A DNA stretch of 16,481 nt from JBFKAV01 sp041621405 (GTDB lineage: Bacteria; Pseudomonadota; Alphaproteobacteria; Rhodobacterales; Rhodobacteraceae): NCBI GenBank assembly GCA_041621405.1, contig JBFKAV010000076.1, positions 1 to 16,481 on the forward strand. Reading direction: 5' to 3'. Both the position numbers and the translations under genes were made by a program. A model generated the notes under the pieces. The model was not told where the DNA came from. It made no database searches and was given only the letters and a program-made list of their open reading frames with translations. Shown piece after piece: positions 15,401-16,481 of this stretch (positions within the stretch are counted from its first letter, which is position 1; each line of letters opens with the position of its first letter).

Positions 15401-16420
15401 ATGAAGAATTCCGTATTCCTTGGCGCGCTGACCGTGGCCGCGCTCGCAGCGGGTGCTTCCGCCGCAGCGACGCTCGACGACGTGAAGGCCCGCGGCAAGC
15501 TGATCTGTGGCGTGAACACCGGCGTGACCGGCTTTGCCGCGCCCGACGCGAACGGCGTCTGGCAGGGCTTCGACGTCGCTGTCTGTCGCGCTGTCGCCGC
15601 CGCCGTTCTGGGCGACCCGATGGCGGTGGAGTTCGTGCCCACGACCGGCCAGACCCGGTTCACGGCGCTCGCCTCGGGCGAGGTCGACATGTTGTCGCGC
15701 AACACCACCTGGACCTTCTCGCGCGACACCGACCTCAAGTTCGATTTCGTCGGCGTCAACTACTACGACGGCCAGGGCTTCATCGTACCGAAGGCGCTCG
15801 GCGTCTCCTCGGCCAAGGATCTCGACGGTGCCACCGTCTGCATCCAGACCGGCACCACCACCGAGCTCAACCTCGCGGACTACTTCCGCATCAACAACAT
15901 GAGCTACGAGCCGGTGCCGATCGAGACCAATGCCGAGGGCCAGCAGCAATACCTGGCCGGCGCCTGCGACACCTACACGACCGACGCGTCGGGCCTTGCC
16001 TCCACACGGGCGAGCTTCGAGAATCCGGGCGACCACATCATCCTGCCCGAGATCATCTCGAAGGAGCCGCTCGGACCGCTCGTGCGCCACGGCGACAACG
16101 AGTGGGGCGACATCGTGATGTGGACCCTGAACGCCCTCATCGCGGCAGAGGAGTATGGCGTCACCTCGGTCAACGTCGAGGAGCTGGCCTCGGCCCCTGG
16201 CGATAACCCCGAGATCAACCGCCTGCTCGGCACCGAGGGTGAACTCGGCGCGATGATCCGGCTCGACAACGACTGGGCCAAGCGCGCAATCGCGACAGTG
16301 GGCAACTACGGCGAGATCTTCGAGAAGAACATCGGAGAGACCACGCCGATCGGGCTGGCCCGCGGCCTCAACGCCCAGTGGAAGGACGGCGGCCTGCTCT
16401 ACTCGCCGCCGTTCCGCTGA
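15401..16420 (+). CDS. aapJ: amino-acid ABC transporter periplasmic binding protein (AapJ/BztA type)
   Basis: 339 residues, near the normal 340 for this family. A signal peptide (1-22, FLGALTVAALAAGASA) is followed by LDDVKARGKLICGVN, the usual start of the mature protein. Other features are WQGFDVAVCRAVAAAV, GEVDMLSRNTTWTFSRD, FVGVNYYDGQGF, DGATVCIQTGTTTELNLADYF, LAGACDTYTTDASGLAS, ISKEPLGP..RHGDNEW and the C-terminal NAQWKDGGLLYSPP. It captures polar or acidic L-amino acids (glutamate, glutamine, aspartate, asparagine in Bzt) and delivers them to membrane permeases, expected just beyond the window. AGAGG (15391-15395) precedes ATG 15401. The frame is open upstream to 15269, without family similarity. 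bztA is the equivalent name in Rhodobacter. Confidence 0.94.
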   Translation: MKNSVFLGALTVAALAAGASAAATLDDVKARGKLICGVNTGVTGFAAPDANGVWQGFDVAVCRAVAAAVLGDPMAVEFVPTTGQTRFTALASGEVDMLSRNTTWTFSRDTDLKFDFVGVNYYDGQGFIVPKALGVSSAKDLDGATVCIQTGTTTELNLADYFRINNMSYEPVPIETNAEGQQQYLAGACDTYTTDASGLASTRASFENPGDHIILPEIISKEPLGPLVRHGDNEWGDIVMWTLNALIAAEEYGVTSVNVEELASAPGDNPEINRLLGTEGELGAMIRLDNDWAKRAIATVGNYGEIFEKNIGETTPIGLARGLNAQWKDGGLLYSPPFR

Positions 16421-16436
16421 GATCGACCGAAAGCCT

Positions 16437-16460
16437 GGGGCGCGGCCAAGGCCGCGCCCC
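16437..16460 (+). promoter_or_regulatory. perfect 11-bp inverted repeat after aapJ
   Basis: GGGGCGCGGCC (16437-16447) and GGCCGCGCCCC (16450-16460) are separated by AA, leaving a very stable hairpin with a small loop. No T-run follows. Such hairpins between a binding-protein gene and its permease genes commonly stabilise the upstream message or terminate most transcripts, giving excess binding protein. Confidence 0.6.
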
Positions 16461-16481
16461 TCGCCGATGCGTGAAACCAGC

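Overview
The window comes from a high-GC alphaproteobacterium, most probably a Rhodobacterales (Rhodobacter/Paracoccus/Roseobacter-type) chromosome. Four things point there: the end of the S10-spc-alpha ribosomal cluster lacks rpmJ and runs on to rpoA and rplQ; a Bzt/AapJ-type amino-acid binding protein is present; an ATP12-type F1 assembly chaperone, found in alphaproteobacteria and mitochondria, is present; and the LuxR/LuxI pair has a Rhodobacterales-like form. All recognised genes read rightwards except one small reverse ORF.

Layout. 1-7676 is the translation and secretion cluster: rplR (3' end only), rpsE, rpmD, [a GFA-fold gene and a DUF2585 membrane-protein gene inserted], rplO, secY, adk, rpsM, rpsK, rpoA, rplQ. 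A good promoter candidate lies before rpsM and a good bidirectional terminator candidate follows rplQ. GC-rich hairpins sit in several of the gaps between the ribosomal genes. The GFA gene is bracketed by two identical 28-nt copies of a 9-bp hairpin with a GAGA loop, so it looks like a discrete unit placed in an otherwise conserved operon.

7755-9274 is a small accessory island: a 59-residue reverse-strand ORF of unknown function, a compact AT-richer divergent control region, and a luxR-luxI pair able to make and sense an acyl-homoserine lactone. It lies between rplQ and a housekeeping block, so it is probably an insertion into a conserved neighbourhood.

9341-12200 holds a periplasmic Do-like (DegP/DegQ) serine protease with two PDZ domains and the replication-fork ATPase RarA. 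12385-15180 is a tight run of crcB (fluoride channel), an RluC-like pseudouridine synthase, a HAD phosphatase and an ATP12 chaperone, joined by stop/start overlaps of 1-4 nt and therefore probably translationally coupled. 15401-16420 is the periplasmic binding protein of a general or acidic amino-acid ABC transporter, followed by a perfect 11-bp inverted repeat at the window end.

I see no CRISPR array, tRNA, rRNA, insertion sequence or phage gene. I did not find an obviously new multi-gene system. The parts least explained are the hairpin-flanked GFA unit, the DUF2585 gene within the spc operon, and the small reverse ORF sharing a control region with luxR.
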